This document shows positions 1 through 8,861 of a stretch of 64,000 bases of DNA, one piece after another. The DNA is taken from positions 1 through 64,000 of the forward strand of contig NZ_JALOAN010000005.1 of the NCBI RefSeq assembly GCF_023228785.1. Direction: 5' to 3'. How positions within the stretch are numbered: the first letter of the stretch is position 1; each line of letters begins with the position of its first letter. This stretch comes from Sulfurimonas sp. Its GTDB lineage: Bacteria; Campylobacterota; Campylobacteria; Campylobacterales; Sulfurimonadaceae. A model generated the notes under the pieces. That model was not told the DNA's origin, searched no databases, and worked only from the letters and a program-made list of their open reading frames with translations. The position numbers and the translations under genes were made by a program.

Positions 1-2546
1 CTAAAGTTTTTAGGAGTTTGTATAACAATATCATCTATCTTATCAACATCAAAACTCCACTCTCTTGCAGCTGCACTTTTTCCGTTGAAAGATACTCCTG
101 CTGCATCTTGGACGCTAAATCCCGTTGCAAGACCTGTAATAACTATACTTAACTTCTCAGAATCATCATCATAAGAAGCAACCCCTGGCTCTTTGTATAG
201 CTCAGCAAATGAGATGGTCGCACCACTTCTTGTGTTTGAGTTGTCTTCTATAACAACATCACTATAAATGTTTTTTGATATATCAGCATTGACAACTTCA
301 TCTGCATCTAACTTTTTAAAATCATCATGAACTGGGATATCTGCTACACCATCAACTGTAACGGTAATAGTTTTAGGATCAGTTGTGCTTGAATAACTTT
401 TTCCATCTCTAGTAAATGCAGTTACTTCAAAGCTATAATCTTCGTTGCTATTGTGTGGCGGTATAAACTTTAGTGGGGCAGTGTTTTTAAAATCTTCTAT
501 ATTTATCTTCCACGTGTCATCAGCATTGTTAAGTAAAACAGTTACATTTGGATTAGTTCCACTTACCACTCCATCTTTATCTATTGTGATAGTTCCATTA
601 GTATCACTATAGTATATCGCTCCACCATCAGGTATCTTGTCTATCATCGCAGTTACAGTTTCTCTTCCACTTGTATCTGTTGTTGTAGCTGTTATGTTTA
701 AATTTATTCCATTTTGAGGGTTTGTTATATCTCCAGAATTCGAGTCTTTACTCGTGTTTCCATTTGCCCTTCCTGCATCTTCAAATCCTGTAGCTTGAGC
801 AGCATTTAACGCTTCAATACCATTTGCTACATTAGTTACATTGATAACCAAATAATCAGGAAGCGAGATACTTGTATCTTGCTGCGCAGGTGCACCACCT
901 TCGCAATCGACGGTAATAACTTGCATCGCTATCTTTATCTCTCCCGCAAAAAAGTTTGTAGGTTTTACTTCTAGCGTTGAGATATATTCAAAAGGAATAG
1001 TTACTCCAACATTTACATCAGCAACCGTAAATTCATGATCAGTTGTTCCATCATGGTATTTAAATCTAAAACCTACTGGCACACCACTTAGTTTTACAGT
1101 TGTTATCTCAGATGCAAAAGGATTTGTTGTATTTCCTCTATCGTCTTCATTTGTAACACTCAATGCACTTAATGATATATAGCCATAACTTGAGCTCTCT
1201 GTGATGGTGCCATAATTTTTATCGCCTTGAGTTATTACATCATAGTGTGCATCGCCATTTGTATCAGTAGTTTTATTCTCAGCTACTGGAGTAACTGTAA
1301 TTTTTACACTGTCATTTACTATGGTTGTGTTATCACTTCTTGTTACTTCATAAGAGAATTCTGCATCTTCTCCACAATAGTGTTTACTTGGAGTAAAAGT
1401 TACTGTTCCATCTCCATTGTTAGTGATTTTACCAACTACTTCGCCATCAGCTCTTGTTATATTTATAGATTCATTTTTAGCTAGAGTTTTTTCAGAAGTT
1501 GATGATGTATCTTTAATCTTGACATCACCAGAAGTATCATTTAAAACTAAAAGCTTATTTGTATCTTCTGTAGTGGTAGTGACAATACTTGTAGCAACAT
1601 CTGCGTCAAACATTATTAAAGGTTGTTTAGCACTATTTGAGATATCTCCATCACTATCTACTATCTTGTAAGTAAAACTATCTTCAGTATGAGTTGCTAT
1701 TGTAATTCCAGTAGGATCTAGCTCCCAAGTTCCATCTCTGTTTACTGTTAAATCTCCTAAGGTAGTTCCATTTATAGTATAAGTTGGATTTGCATCATCA
1801 AAAGTTCTAATAACTGAATTATATGTAAACTCTTTAAGCTCTTTACCTGTAGTTAGTCCATCTCTGCCTGGGATATCATTTGTAAGAACTTGTCCAGTTA
1901 CGCTATTTCCACCCTCTTTTACAATAACTCTAGCATCATCAACTGCTACTGGGACATCATTTGTCTGAACTGGCTCTACTCTTTGAGTGTTTAACAATCC
2001 TGCATCTAAACTCTCTTCAAACTCTATGTCACCTCTAAATATAGGCTCTTTATTTCCATCATTCCACTCAGCTTTTCTAAGATCACTAACAATGTCTGTG
2101 CTGTCTCCATCTCTTAGTGAGACCATAGATTGCGAATCTTTACTTTTTGCAACCTTATCATTTTGAGATCTATCACTTTCTATAATAAGTGGTTCTTGAG
2201 TATAGGGTACTTCATCATATGTACTCTCATCAGCTGGATCTAGATCATTTAAAGCGAGTGCTTCATTTAGTGTGTCGGGCTCAAAAGCTACTTCCTCGTT
2301 GTCTAAGCCAACATTTAAAAGTGTTTCATCAAGTAGTTGTTCACCGCTAGAGTTTAAGACTATAGTCTCTCCTGCAGTTCTTGGCACTATAGATATAGTT
2401 GCGTTAGTCTGGTTTTTAGCATCTGGGACTACACTTTCTCCAGCATAGATCTCATCGCCAACTTCTAACTCTCTTAAGTTTCCTTGTGCATCTTTTGCAA
2501 AAAACTTACCGTTTGCTTCGCCTATAGTTCCAATTATTTGAGCCAT
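1..2546 (-). CDS. Giant LapA/RTX-type surface adhesin, N-terminal part (3' end outside window)
   Basis: The reverse frame is open from an ATG at 2546 to the window edge, about 848 codons with no stop. Residues 1-60 (MAQIIGTIGEANGKFF, then LEVGDEIYAGESV) resemble the N-terminal retention module of LapA-like type I secreted adhesins, which plugs the outer-membrane pore. An acidic linker follows. From about residue 195 come Ig/cadherin-like or VCBS-like blocks: a PVAVDDARVIVKEGG start, a LTNDIPG motif and a FTYKIVDSDGD motif, all typical of RTX/Bap adhesins. There is no classical signal peptide, as expected for type I secretion. Unlike canonical LapA, I see no Ala-Ala pair (LapG cleavage site) in the first 200 residues. 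The full length, any C-terminal RTX repeats and the secretion genes lie outside the window. A LuxR-type regulator sits just upstream. The family is fairly sure; the ligand is unknown. Confidence 0.8.
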   Translation of the reverse strand, partial: MAQIIGTIGEANGKFFAKDAQGNLRELEVGDEIYAGESVVPDAKNQTNATISIVPRTAGETIVLNSSGEQLLDETLLNVGLDNEEVAFEPDTLNEALALNDLDPADESTYDEVPYTQEPLIIESDRSQNDKVAKSKDSQSMVSLRDGDSTDIVSDLRKAEWNDGNKEPIFRGDIEFEESLDAGLLNTQRVEPVQTNDVPVAVDDARVIVKEGGNSVTGQVLTNDIPGRDGLTTGKELKEFTYNSVIRTFDDANPTYTINGTTLGDLTVNRDGTWELDPTGITIATHTEDSFTYKIVDSDGDISNSAKQPLIMFDADVATSIVTTTTEDTNKLLVLNDTSGDVKIKDTSSTSEKTLAKNESINITRADGEVVGKITNNGDGTVTFTPSKHYCGEDAEFSYEVTRSDNTTIVNDSVKITVTPVAENKTTDTNGDAHYDVITQGDKNYGTITESSSYGYISLSALSVTNEDDRGNTTNPFASEITTVKLSGVPVGFRFKYHDGTTDHEFTVADVNVGVTIPFEYISTLEVKPTNFFAGEIKIAMQVITVDCEGGAPAQQDTSISLPDYLVINVTNVANGIEALNAAQATGFEDAGRANGNTSKDSNSGDITNPQNGINLNITATTTDTSGRETVTAMIDKIPDGGAIYYSDTNGTITIDKDGVVSGTNPNVTVLLNNADDTWKINIEDFKNTAPLKFIPPHNSNEDYSFEVTAFTRDGKSYSSTTDPKTITVTVDGVADIPVHDDFKKLDADEVVNADISKNIYSDVVIEDNSNTRSGATISFAELYKEPGVASYDDDSEKLSIVITGLATGFSVQDAAGVSFNGKSAAAREWSFDVDKIDDIVIQTPKNF

Positions 2547-2611
2547 GTTATTTCCTAACTTTTTTAGATTTTGGTATTTTATATCTATCTGTTTTTTAAA
2601 ACTATCACACT

Positions 2612-3223
2612 TTAGAGTGGTGCAGTTTCTTTTTGGTTTTTAAACAAAAGAGACAAAGAGAGTCTGTTTTTTATGCTTAGTTTTTCGTAAATGTTTTTTA
2701 TGTGAGACTTAACTGTGTTAATGGAGATCCCAAGATGTTCACAAATGTCGTTGTTACTTGAACCATCTTTTATAAGTAGCGCAATATCTAACTCTCTTGA
2801 TGTTAGTAGCTGAGTAAGATGATCTGGCATAGCTTTTTCTTTGGAAAAACCTCTTATAAGTGAGGTAGTAAACTCAGGGTAGATCCAGACCATTTCTTTA
2901 GTTATAGTCTCTAGTGCGGAGTCCAGAAAAACTCTACTCATTAGTGTGTTTCCATAACCGTAAACACCTAGATCTAGAACATACTTTCCTTTGTCAAAGT
3001 TAGGTGTTTTCTCTAGTAGTAAAATTTTTATGTTTTGTTTTTTAGCTGTGTTTATAAGTTTTAAGAGATCTCTGTAGCAAGAGGCGTAGTCTAAAACAAC
3101 AAGAGTATTTTTGTATAAATGAAGTTTGTCGATCTCTTCTATAATTTCGCTTTTAAATAGAGTGATCTTCTTTTGCCACTCATTTAAAAGTGTTATATCT
3201 TCGCTATACAACATTACTTTCAT
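2612..3223 (-). CDS. LuxR-family regulator with degenerate receiver domain
   Basis: This is a 203-residue protein. Residues about 1-120 fold like a receiver domain but lack the usual acidic pair after strand 1 (VMLYSEDIT). An Asp in VVLDYA sits where the phosphoacceptor normally is. Residues about 138-195 are a LuxR/GerE helix-turn-helix (LTSRELDIALLIKDGSS, then SINTVKSHIKNIYEKL). It probably binds DNA as a dimer with weak or no phosphorylation control. GGAGAG precedes the ATG. The gene lies 65 bp upstream of the adhesin in the same orientation, so it may be co-transcribed with it or control it; this is inference. The domain order recalls CsgD-type biofilm regulators. Confidence 0.8.
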   Translation of the reverse strand: MKVMLYSEDITLLNEWQKKITLFKSEIIEEIDKLHLYKNTLVVLDYASCYRDLLKLINTAKKQNIKILLLEKTPNFDKGKYVLDLGVYGYGNTLMSRVFLDSALETITKEMVWIYPEFTTSLIRGFSKEKAMPDHLTQLLTSRELDIALLIKDGSSNNDICEHLGISINTVKSHIKNIYEKLSIKNRLSLSLLFKNQKETAPL

Positions 3224-3384
3224 TTACTTGTCTCTCCAAGGTATTCATTATTAAAATAATTTATATACATTGTAGATTTTACTAGTATCTCAAAAGTATC
3301 AATTTTAAAATAAACACTTAGTTTCAATACATCTTTAACTCCCTTTAGATAAAATTCACACAAATAATACTCATAGGATCTCAC

Positions 3385-4026
3385 TTGTTAGATGTTAAAA
3401 CACTCTTTATTGCAAGTACAGTTATATTGCTACTGGTGTCGATCATCACGCTATTTAAGTACAAACAAAATCCAAAAAATAGTGCAATAAAATACCTTAC
3501 ACTCTTTATACTCCTGCATTTCATCGGTTTTGTTGGTTTTATCTTAAGAAATCAAATCCCAGACTTTTTATCCATAGTCATAGCAAACACTCTCTTTGGA
3601 GCGGGAACGCTTAGTTTATATCTAGCTACAAAAGCTATCACAAACAAAGAACCTATCTGGCACAACAGATATCTCATCCCTATTATTACTTTTTTTATAG
3701 GTTTTATCATCTTCACTTATATCGAGTACAATACAAGCGCTAGAATTTTCATATACTATCTTTTTTGCTTTATCTACACTTCAGCTATTGCTTGGTTGTT
3801 TTGGTTTAATGATTCGATGAAGTTTAAAATTTTTGATAGAGTCTCTTCAGTCTTTTTCACTATTTTATCAATAATTTTTTTAGGGGTTATCTTTCAAACA
3901 AGTTTTATAAAGCTTCAAGCTTACTACTTTAGCAATTCAAATACGTTTATGATTTTATCTATTTTCATTATGATTGCTCTTAATTTGTGGACTATTTTGA
4001 CTATAAAGCATAGAGTTAAAAACTAG
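3385..4026 (+). CDS. Multi-pass integral membrane protein of unknown function
   Basis: The 213 residues contain about seven hydrophobic segments separated by short basic loops (for example FKYKQNPKNS). This looks like the 7TM sensor modules found in front of GGDEF or kinase domains, but no catalytic domain follows. Translation probably starts at a TTG with AGGA six bases upstream; no ATG lies near the N-terminus. The gene stands alone on the forward strand between two reverse regulators and overlaps the convergent response-regulator gene by 11 bp. It could be a stand-alone sensor or the remnant of a larger one. The function is not recognised. Confidence 0.6.
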   Translation: MLDVKTLFIASTVILLLVSIITLFKYKQNPKNSAIKYLTLFILLHFIGFVGFILRNQIPDFLSIVIANTLFGAGTLSLYLATKAITNKEPIWHNRYLIPIITFFIGFIIFTYIEYNTSARIFIYYLFCFIYTSAIAWLFWFNDSMKFKIFDRVSSVFFTILSIIFLGVIFQTSFIKLQAYYFSNSNTFMILSIFIMIALNLWTILTIKHRVKN

Positions 4027-4702
4027 CTTTATAGCCTTCATTAAAGATGTTGATGATCAAATCCTCTGGAAGTTTTTTTCTTAATCTCTTTACCATATTT
4101 TTTAAGCCATTTAAGCTTACATCATCTTCATAATCCCACACATATTCAAAAATCTCATCATAGGTAAAGACCCTATTTTTATGAGAAAAAAGAAGCTCTA
4201 AAAGGCTTCGCTCTTTACTTGTAAGCTTTATGAGAGAGCTATGATGCCTAAGTTCTTTTAGTTCATTGTTCCATGAATAATTATCAGAAAGATCTATCTT
4301 CTTGATAGTTAAAATACTGTATTTAGACAACTCATTTATGGTTAAGTTTAGTGCATCTTTTAGCTCTTTCCTACTTATAGGCTTTACAAGATATTTTGTA
4401 AGTTTTAAAGATGCTGCATCTAGCAAAAAAGCTTTTTTTGTATGTGCTGTGAGCATTATGGCTTTAGTTTTGTAGTCATTTTCTCTTATCTTTTTAAGTA
4501 ACTCCAAACCACTTATCTTAGGTATATTTATGTCTATAATCATAATGTCTGGTTTTTTTTCTTTATAAAGCGTGTATGCCTTTTCTCCATCATCAGCCTC
4601 ATAAACTTCACAAAAAAGTGTTTTAAGATAACTTACATAGTTTACTCGTGTAGCTTCTTCATCTTCAACAAATAAAATTTTATACGGATATAAACTATGC
4701 AT
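4016..4702 (-). CDS. OmpR/PhoB-type response regulator
   Basis: I start at the ATG at 4702, two bases after the kinase stop, with AAAGAG as ribosome binding site. An upstream alternative start would overlap the kinase gene. Residues about 5-125 are a receiver domain with the acidic pair (FVEDEE), phosphoacceptor Asp (IIDINIP), conserved Thr (MLTAHT) and Lys (LVKPIS). Residues about 150-228 are a winged-helix DNA-binding domain (LTSKERSLLELLF, then NMVKRLRKKL). It is almost certainly phosphorylated by the kinase encoded immediately upstream in the same operon. Its targets are unknown. Confidence 0.88.
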   Translation of the reverse strand: MHSLYPYKILFVEDEEATRVNYVSYLKTLFCEVYEADDGEKAYTLYKEKKPDIMIIDINIPKISGLELLKKIRENDYKTKAIMLTAHTKKAFLLDAASLKLTKYLVKPISRKELKDALNLTINELSKYSILTIKKIDLSDNYSWNNELKELRHHSSLIKLTSKERSLLELLFSHKNRVFTYDEIFEYVWDYEDDVSLNGLKNMVKRLRKKLPEDLIINIFNEGYKASF

Positions 4703-4704
4703 AA

Positions 4705-6810
4705 CTACTCTTTTACACTTGGAATTTGGATTGTAAAGCAAGCCCCGTTTAAGTTGTTTTCAACTAAGAGCTGACCAAAAAATCCATTTTCTATAATCAT
4801 TTTCGCCATATATAAGCCCAAACCTGTTCCTTGTGACTTGTGTTTTGTTGTAAAGTAAGGTTCAAATATTTTTTCAATTATCTCTTCTTCAATGCCTCGT
4901 GCATTATCGCCTATGACTATAAAAATCTCATCATCTTTTTCATAAGCTTTTATAACTATCTCTGGAAATTTTATCTTCATTGAGATTAAAGCATCTATAG
5001 AATTGTTTAAAATAGTTAAAATAACTTGTTGCAGCTCTTCTAAGTAACTATGACTTTCTAAACCTTCTTCTAGATCTATCTTTATTTTTATATGGTTTAT
5101 CTTTATCAAACCTTTGACAATGTCATAAGATTTCTCAATCGCTTCTTTTATCTCAAAGGTACTTTTATTTTTATTTGGATGAAAGAAGTTTTTAAAGTCA
5201 TCAATGGTTTTTGACATATAAGCAGTCAGTGACTCTATCTCAAGAAGTTTATCTTCTAAACTTGCATCTTTTTGTTTATGCTCGCCAAGTGCTAGATCTA
5301 TCAAAAGCACATAAGAGTTTATCTGCGCTAGTGGTTGCCTCCACTGATGAGCTATGTTTTCAATCATCTCTCCCATTTGAGCTAATTTACTTTGATGCAT
5401 AAGCATTACTTGATGTTTTGTACTTTTTTCTATCTCATCTTTTATTCTTACTTCTAGTGAGTTGTTTAACTCTTGTAATTCATGCTTTGCATCTCTTAAT
5501 CTCTGCTCATTTTTACGCTGATTTGTTATATCATAGCCGATATTAATAATCTCATCATTTGGAAGTTTTACATTTGCCCACATTATACTAAGTAGATCTC
5601 CACTTTTTGTTTGAGGATGCCACTCTTTAAAAATTCCATACTCTTGACTCAAAAAAGAGGATCGAACTTCTTGATATGCGTTAGAGTCTTTGTAGAAAAG
5701 TTTTAGAGGATCACTAGAATCTTCAATCTCTTCAAAACTCCAACCAAAAACTTTTTGGCACTCTTTATTCCAAAGCATTATTTTGCTATCTTTATCAAAA
5801 GCATTTAAAAGTACAGGAGCAATATCAAAAAGAGTTCTAAATTTCTCCTCACTCTCTTTTAGCTGTTGTCGAGCTAAATCTTTGCTCTTTATCTCTTCTT
5901 TTAGTTTAAGATTCCAGTATATAAATACACTAGCTAGAACTAAAATAAAAAATATCAACTGTATAAGTCTTTCATTGTCTGTTCTTATTTCATACTTAAT
6001 ATTGTTCCATTTACTCAAGATCTCTTCTGTAGTTTTATCATCTATTGACTGAAGTGCTAACTCTAGGATCTCATGGAGTATTGGCTCATCATTTCTAGAA
6101 GCTATGCTCAGATTAAACTTGTCTGCAAACTGCCCAGTGATGTTGATATTGTCACTCATTTTATTTTTTTGTATCTCATGGTTAATAACTATAGGATTGT
6201 CTAAAAATCCAAAAATCTTCTCTTGATCTACATATGCAAAACCCTCTTGTAAAGACTCAACCTCGATTAGATTTATATCTGGGTATTTTGTTTTTAGTAT
6301 TTCATATGTTGAGTAGTTTTTTACAACCCCCAATGATTTTTCTTTGATCTTCTCAAGATTACTTGAAAAAGCAACACCTGTTTTTGTGGCTATAACCAAA
6401 GGAGTGGTGACATACGGTGTACTGAAGTTAAGATATTTTTCTCTTAGAGGTGTTGCTTGAGTGAGTGTCAAGATGTCGCACTCTCTATTTTTTGCTTTTG
6501 CTAAAGACTCTGACCACTCTTGTGTTTGAACTAACTCAATTGGAGTCTCAATCATTTGAGAGATCAGCCTTATAAAGTCAGCAGAGATTCCTATGTGCTT
6601 TTCATCTTCAATCTTCTCAAGTGGCATCCAGTTTGGATCTACACACATCTTTATGACTTTTTTCTCTTTAAGATAGTTTTTTTGATCTTGTGTTAATTCA
6701 ATGATTTTTGGATCAGTTTTTTCTATAAAAGTGTTGATCTGTTTTGCTAAGGCACTACTTATAGAAAGTAAAAAGAACACTAATATAAGTTTGAAGATGC
6801 TTTTTTGCAT
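4705..6810 (-). CDS. Sensor histidine kinase with periplasmic solute-binding domain and PAS
   Basis: This is a 701-residue membrane kinase. A signal or anchor lies at residues 5-22. A type 3 periplasmic solute-binding domain follows at about 45-270 (IKMCVDPNWMPLE, then AKAKNRECDILTLTQ), the family that binds amino acids and similar small molecules. A membrane segment spans about 282-300. A PAS domain lies at about 318-432, and a coiled linker leads to the H-box with phosphorylatable His488 (ENIAHQWRQP). The HATPase domain at about 590-700 has an N-box (LNNSIDALIS) and a glycine-rich GTGLGLYMAK loop. It is co-transcribed with the response regulator two bases downstream. The ligand cannot be read from sequence. 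Confidence 0.9.
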   Translation of the reverse strand: MQKSIFKLILVFFLLSISSALAKQINTFIEKTDPKIIELTQDQKNYLKEKKVIKMCVDPNWMPLEKIEDEKHIGISADFIRLISQMIETPIELVQTQEWSESLAKAKNRECDILTLTQATPLREKYLNFSTPYVTTPLVIATKTGVAFSSNLEKIKEKSLGVVKNYSTYEILKTKYPDINLIEVESLQEGFAYVDQEKIFGFLDNPIVINHEIQKNKMSDNINITGQFADKFNLSIASRNDEPILHEILELALQSIDDKTTEEILSKWNNIKYEIRTDNERLIQLIFFILVLASVFIYWNLKLKEEIKSKDLARQQLKESEEKFRTLFDIAPVLLNAFDKDSKIMLWNKECQKVFGWSFEEIEDSSDPLKLFYKDSNAYQEVRSSFLSQEYGIFKEWHPQTKSGDLLSIMWANVKLPNDEIINIGYDITNQRKNEQRLRDAKHELQELNNSLEVRIKDEIEKSTKHQVMLMHQSKLAQMGEMIENIAHQWRQPLAQINSYVLLIDLALGEHKQKDASLEDKLLEIESLTAYMSKTIDDFKNFFHPNKNKSTFEIKEAIEKSYDIVKGLIKINHIKIKIDLEEGLESHSYLEELQQVILTILNNSIDALISMKIKFPEIVIKAYEKDDEIFIVIGDNARGIEEEIIEKIFEPYFTTKHKSQGTGLGLYMAKMIIENGFFGQLLVENNLNGACFTIQIPSVKE

Positions 6811-6980
6811 AGTTTAAAATACCAATTTCAAAGAGTTATTTCCTTAGCTTATCAAGTTGTTAATCTCTCAAGCTGATGCTATTTCTTGAGCATTTAGATC
6901 TGTATTAATCATAGGAGTATATTATATTTTGACTTTTACTAATCTTTTAAAAATTAACGCTTTAAAAATGCAAACTTTGC

Positions 6981-6986
6981 TATAAT
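6981..6986 (+). promoter_or_regulatory. -10 box of the tmRNA promoter
   Basis: A perfect TATAAT preceded by TTTGC (extended -10) lies ten bases before the first base of the mature tmRNA. The upstream region is AT-rich with no clear -35 box, which is usual for sigma-70 promoters in this phylum. Confidence 0.8.
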
Positions 6987-6995
6987 GTCACTCAT

Positions 6996-7373
6996 GGGGC
7001 TGACCTGGTTTCGACGGGATCAAGTAGCTTTTAACTGCATGTCGGACTGAGCACTTCCGTTATACGGCTCAAACTTGCTTAAACGCAAACAATACAAATT
7101 ACCGCCCAGCTTTAGCAGTAGCTTAAGTTTTACCCCCTCGCAAGAGGACGGGCTGCTTCACCTATGGACTCTAGATAAATAGGACTCGAAGTATAACCCT
7201 TATGTAGATATATTTTGCGTCTGCCTCGCGCGTAAAATGAACCCTAGAGGCTCGTCTTGTGTAGCTTTGCAAGCTGTGCGAAGCAAGATTAAACCCAATC
7301 AACTTTACTAAACATGTAGACGTTAGGAGTAGCGTGGTTTCGGACTGGAGTTCGATTCTCCACAGCTCCACCA
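6996..7373 (+). ncRNA. ssrA: tmRNA (transfer-messenger RNA)
   Basis: The 5' end GGGGCTGACC with CTGGTTTCGACGGG and the 3' end TTCGATTCTCCACAGCTCCACCA are the two halves of the tRNA-like domain. The acceptor stem pairs GGGGCTG with CAGCTCC (one G-U). The T-loop and an encoded CCA are present. The tag frame at 7084-7125 reads ANNTNYRPALAVA then TAA, close in its first half to the Campylobacter/Helicobacter tags as I remember them. tmRNA with SmpB frees stalled ribosomes and tags the product for proteolysis. ORFs called across it on the reverse strand are not genes. Confidence 0.97.
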
Positions 7374-7520
7374 AGTAACAAATTAAATCTTCTTTAAAAC
7401 CTCAAAACTATTAGTCTTTCAATTTTAATTTTAATATCAAACTTGTCTTGTCTTAACTAGACCTCAAAATATAATAGCTTTTGGTACAATACACAACAAA
7501 AAAATAACCGAGGATAAATA

Positions 7521-8060
7521 ATGAGTAAAATTTTTATAAGTATTAGTTTAATCTTTAGTATAAACTTATTTGCTAATGAAGACCATGACCATCACGGCCA
7601 CTCTCATCATGGGCATTCACATCAAGGTACAGCAGAAGATACACAAAAAAAGATACAAGCTTACATTAAAGGATGTGATGCGGGAAATATAAAAAGTTGC
7701 AACAATCTAGCAGTTTTATATGATCTCGGTGAAGTTGTAAAACAAGATAAAAACAAAGCAATCAAACTTTATACTAAGGCTTGTAATGGTGGAAATAAAT
7801 ATAGTTGTAGTACTTTAGGAGAACTATATTTTAGAGGTGATGGAGTAAAACAAGACAAAAGTAAAGGCATTGATTTTTACACTAAAGCTTGTGATAAAGA
7901 AGACTACAGCAGCTGTAATACTCTAGCGATTATATATATAAAAGGCGATGGAGTAAAACAAGATGTAAGCAGAGCAAAAAGCCTATTTTTTAAAGCTTGT
8001 AATGGCGGAAATGAAGGTGCTTGTAAAAACTATGAAAGAGTGAAAGAAAGCGTAAACTAA
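7521..8060 (+). CDS. Secreted Sel1-repeat, cysteine-rich (Hcp-like) protein with His-rich N-terminus
   Basis: The 179 residues start with a signal peptide (about 1-18). A histidine cluster follows at about 21-34 (DHDHHGHSHHGHSHQG). Then come three to four Sel1-type helix pairs with paired cysteines (KGCDAGNIKSCNNLA, KACNGGNKYSCSTLG, KACDKEDYSSCNTLA). This Cys spacing is that of Helicobacter cysteine-rich proteins, where each repeat is held by a disulfide. It is probably periplasmic. The His stretch suggests binding of Ni, Zn or Cu, which is inference. The gene is monocistronic; TATAAT at 7470-7475 and TACAAT at 7485-7490 are candidate -10 boxes. The physiological role is unknown. Confidence 0.85.
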   Translation: MSKIFISISLIFSINLFANEDHDHHGHSHHGHSHQGTAEDTQKKIQAYIKGCDAGNIKSCNNLAVLYDLGEVVKQDKNKAIKLYTKACNGGNKYSCSTLGELYFRGDGVKQDKSKGIDFYTKACDKEDYSSCNTLAIIYIKGDGVKQDVSRAKSLFFKACNGGNEGACKNYERVKESVN

Positions 8061-8089
8061 CATAAACTTTGAGACAAAAGTTTATGTTA
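8058..8089. terminator. Bidirectional hairpin between convergent genes
   Basis: A perfect 13-bp inverted repeat (8058-8070 with 8077-8089, six-base loop GAGACA) starts at the stop codon of the Hcp-like gene and separates it from the convergent desulforubrerythrin gene. No long T tract follows on either strand, so it may act as an mRNA 3'-end stabiliser or a weak terminator. Confidence 0.55.
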
Positions 8090-8108
8090 AACGCCTTAAT
8101 GAAAAGAG

Positions 8109-8768
8109 CTATTTTTTAGAGTTTAGTCTTGAAAAATACTCTTGTGTGTACTTACATACTGGACAAGCTTTTGGAGCTTTTTTCCCGTAGTGAACATGTC
8201 CACAAACTTCACAGATCCAAGCTTCTTCTGCATCTTCACTTACAAACTCAGCACCAGCTTCAAGTCTCTCAAGTAGCATCTTATACATATTTTCATGCTC
8301 TACTTCTACTTGACCAATTCCATTAAATAGTCTTAGTGCTTCTTTATGTCCCTCTTCTTTTGCAATAGCTGCAAAATCAGGATACATTGTTGTGTTTTCA
8401 TAGTTTTCGCCATCTATTGCGCATTGAAGATTTACTTTTGTATCACCAAAGTCATTTTCAGTACCACTAAGCATTCTGTTATGAAGTGATAACTCCATTT
8501 TCGCGTGGTGTTTTTCGTTGTCTGCAGCTCTTTGGAAATGTTCTGCTATATCTCTAAAGCCTTCATTTTGAGCAACTTCTGCAAAGTACTCATACTTGTT
8601 TCTAGCTTGAGATTCACCTGCAAATGCTTTTAGCAAGTTTACTAAAGTTAAGTCTTTAGTTATCATCTCCATCGCCTCGCCACAGCAGTGAAGTTCCCCA
8701 CCACCAACGTTTTGAACTTCTACTACATTACCACATTTATTACACTTGTATGTTTCGTATTGTCTCAT
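8109..8768 (-). CDS. Desulforubrerythrin (three-domain rubrerythrin, peroxide reductase)
   Basis: I start at the ATG at 8768 because GGAGA lies just upstream; the longer TTG start would include the ribosome binding site. The 219 residues have three parts. An N-terminal desulforedoxin-like Fe(Cys)4 site (CNKCG, then HCCGEA) occupies about 1-40. A rubrerythrin four-helix diiron domain at about 42-175 carries Glu and ExxH-type ligands (ESQARNKYEYF, EKHHAKME, EEGHKEALRLF, EVEHENMY). A C-terminal rubredoxin (CEVCGH, then CPVC) lies at about 185-212. This order matches Campylobacter jejuni desulforubrerythrin, which reduces hydrogen peroxide in the cytoplasm. It is divergent from a PerR-like gene. 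Confidence 0.93.
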   Translation of the reverse strand: MRQYETYKCNKCGNVVEVQNVGGGELHCCGEAMEMITKDLTLVNLLKAFAGESQARNKYEYFAEVAQNEGFRDIAEHFQRAADNEKHHAKMELSLHNRMLSGTENDFGDTKVNLQCAIDGENYENTTMYPDFAAIAKEEGHKEALRLFNGIGQVEVEHENMYKMLLERLEAGAEFVSEDAEEAWICEVCGHVHYGKKAPKACPVCKYTQEYFSRLNSKK

Positions 8769-8794
8769 TATATTCTCCAAAAATTAGTGCTGTT

Positions 8795-8800
8795 ATTATA
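8795..8800 (-). promoter_or_regulatory. -10 box of desulforubrerythrin promoter
   Basis: TATAAT on the reverse strand, 26 bp upstream of the start codon, in an AT-rich divergent spacer shared with perR. A PerR site would be expected here, but I could not identify one with confidence. Confidence 0.55.
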
Positions 8801-8849
8801 CAATTATTAAACTTAATTTATAATCTTTATCCTTTAAACAACTTTAGTG

Positions 8850-8855
8850 TATAAT
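8850..8855 (+). promoter_or_regulatory. -10 box of perR, placed for a leaderless transcript
   Basis: GTGTATAATG sits only six bases before the ATG at 8862. Transcription would therefore begin at or next to the start codon, and there is no Shine-Dalgarno sequence in between. Using the upstream GTG at 8847 instead would place the -10 box inside the gene. Confidence 0.5.
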
Positions 8856-8861
8856 GTCGTT

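Noticed and set aside
1227..1671. Forward ORFs of 84-85 codons
   Set aside because: They are shadows of the adhesin reading frame on the opposite strand.
6811..6980. tRNA or additional RNA gene before tmRNA
   Set aside because: No cloverleaf or conserved RNA motif could be seen; the region is plain AT-rich spacer.
7171..7374. 67-codon reverse ORF
   Set aside because: It lies within tmRNA.
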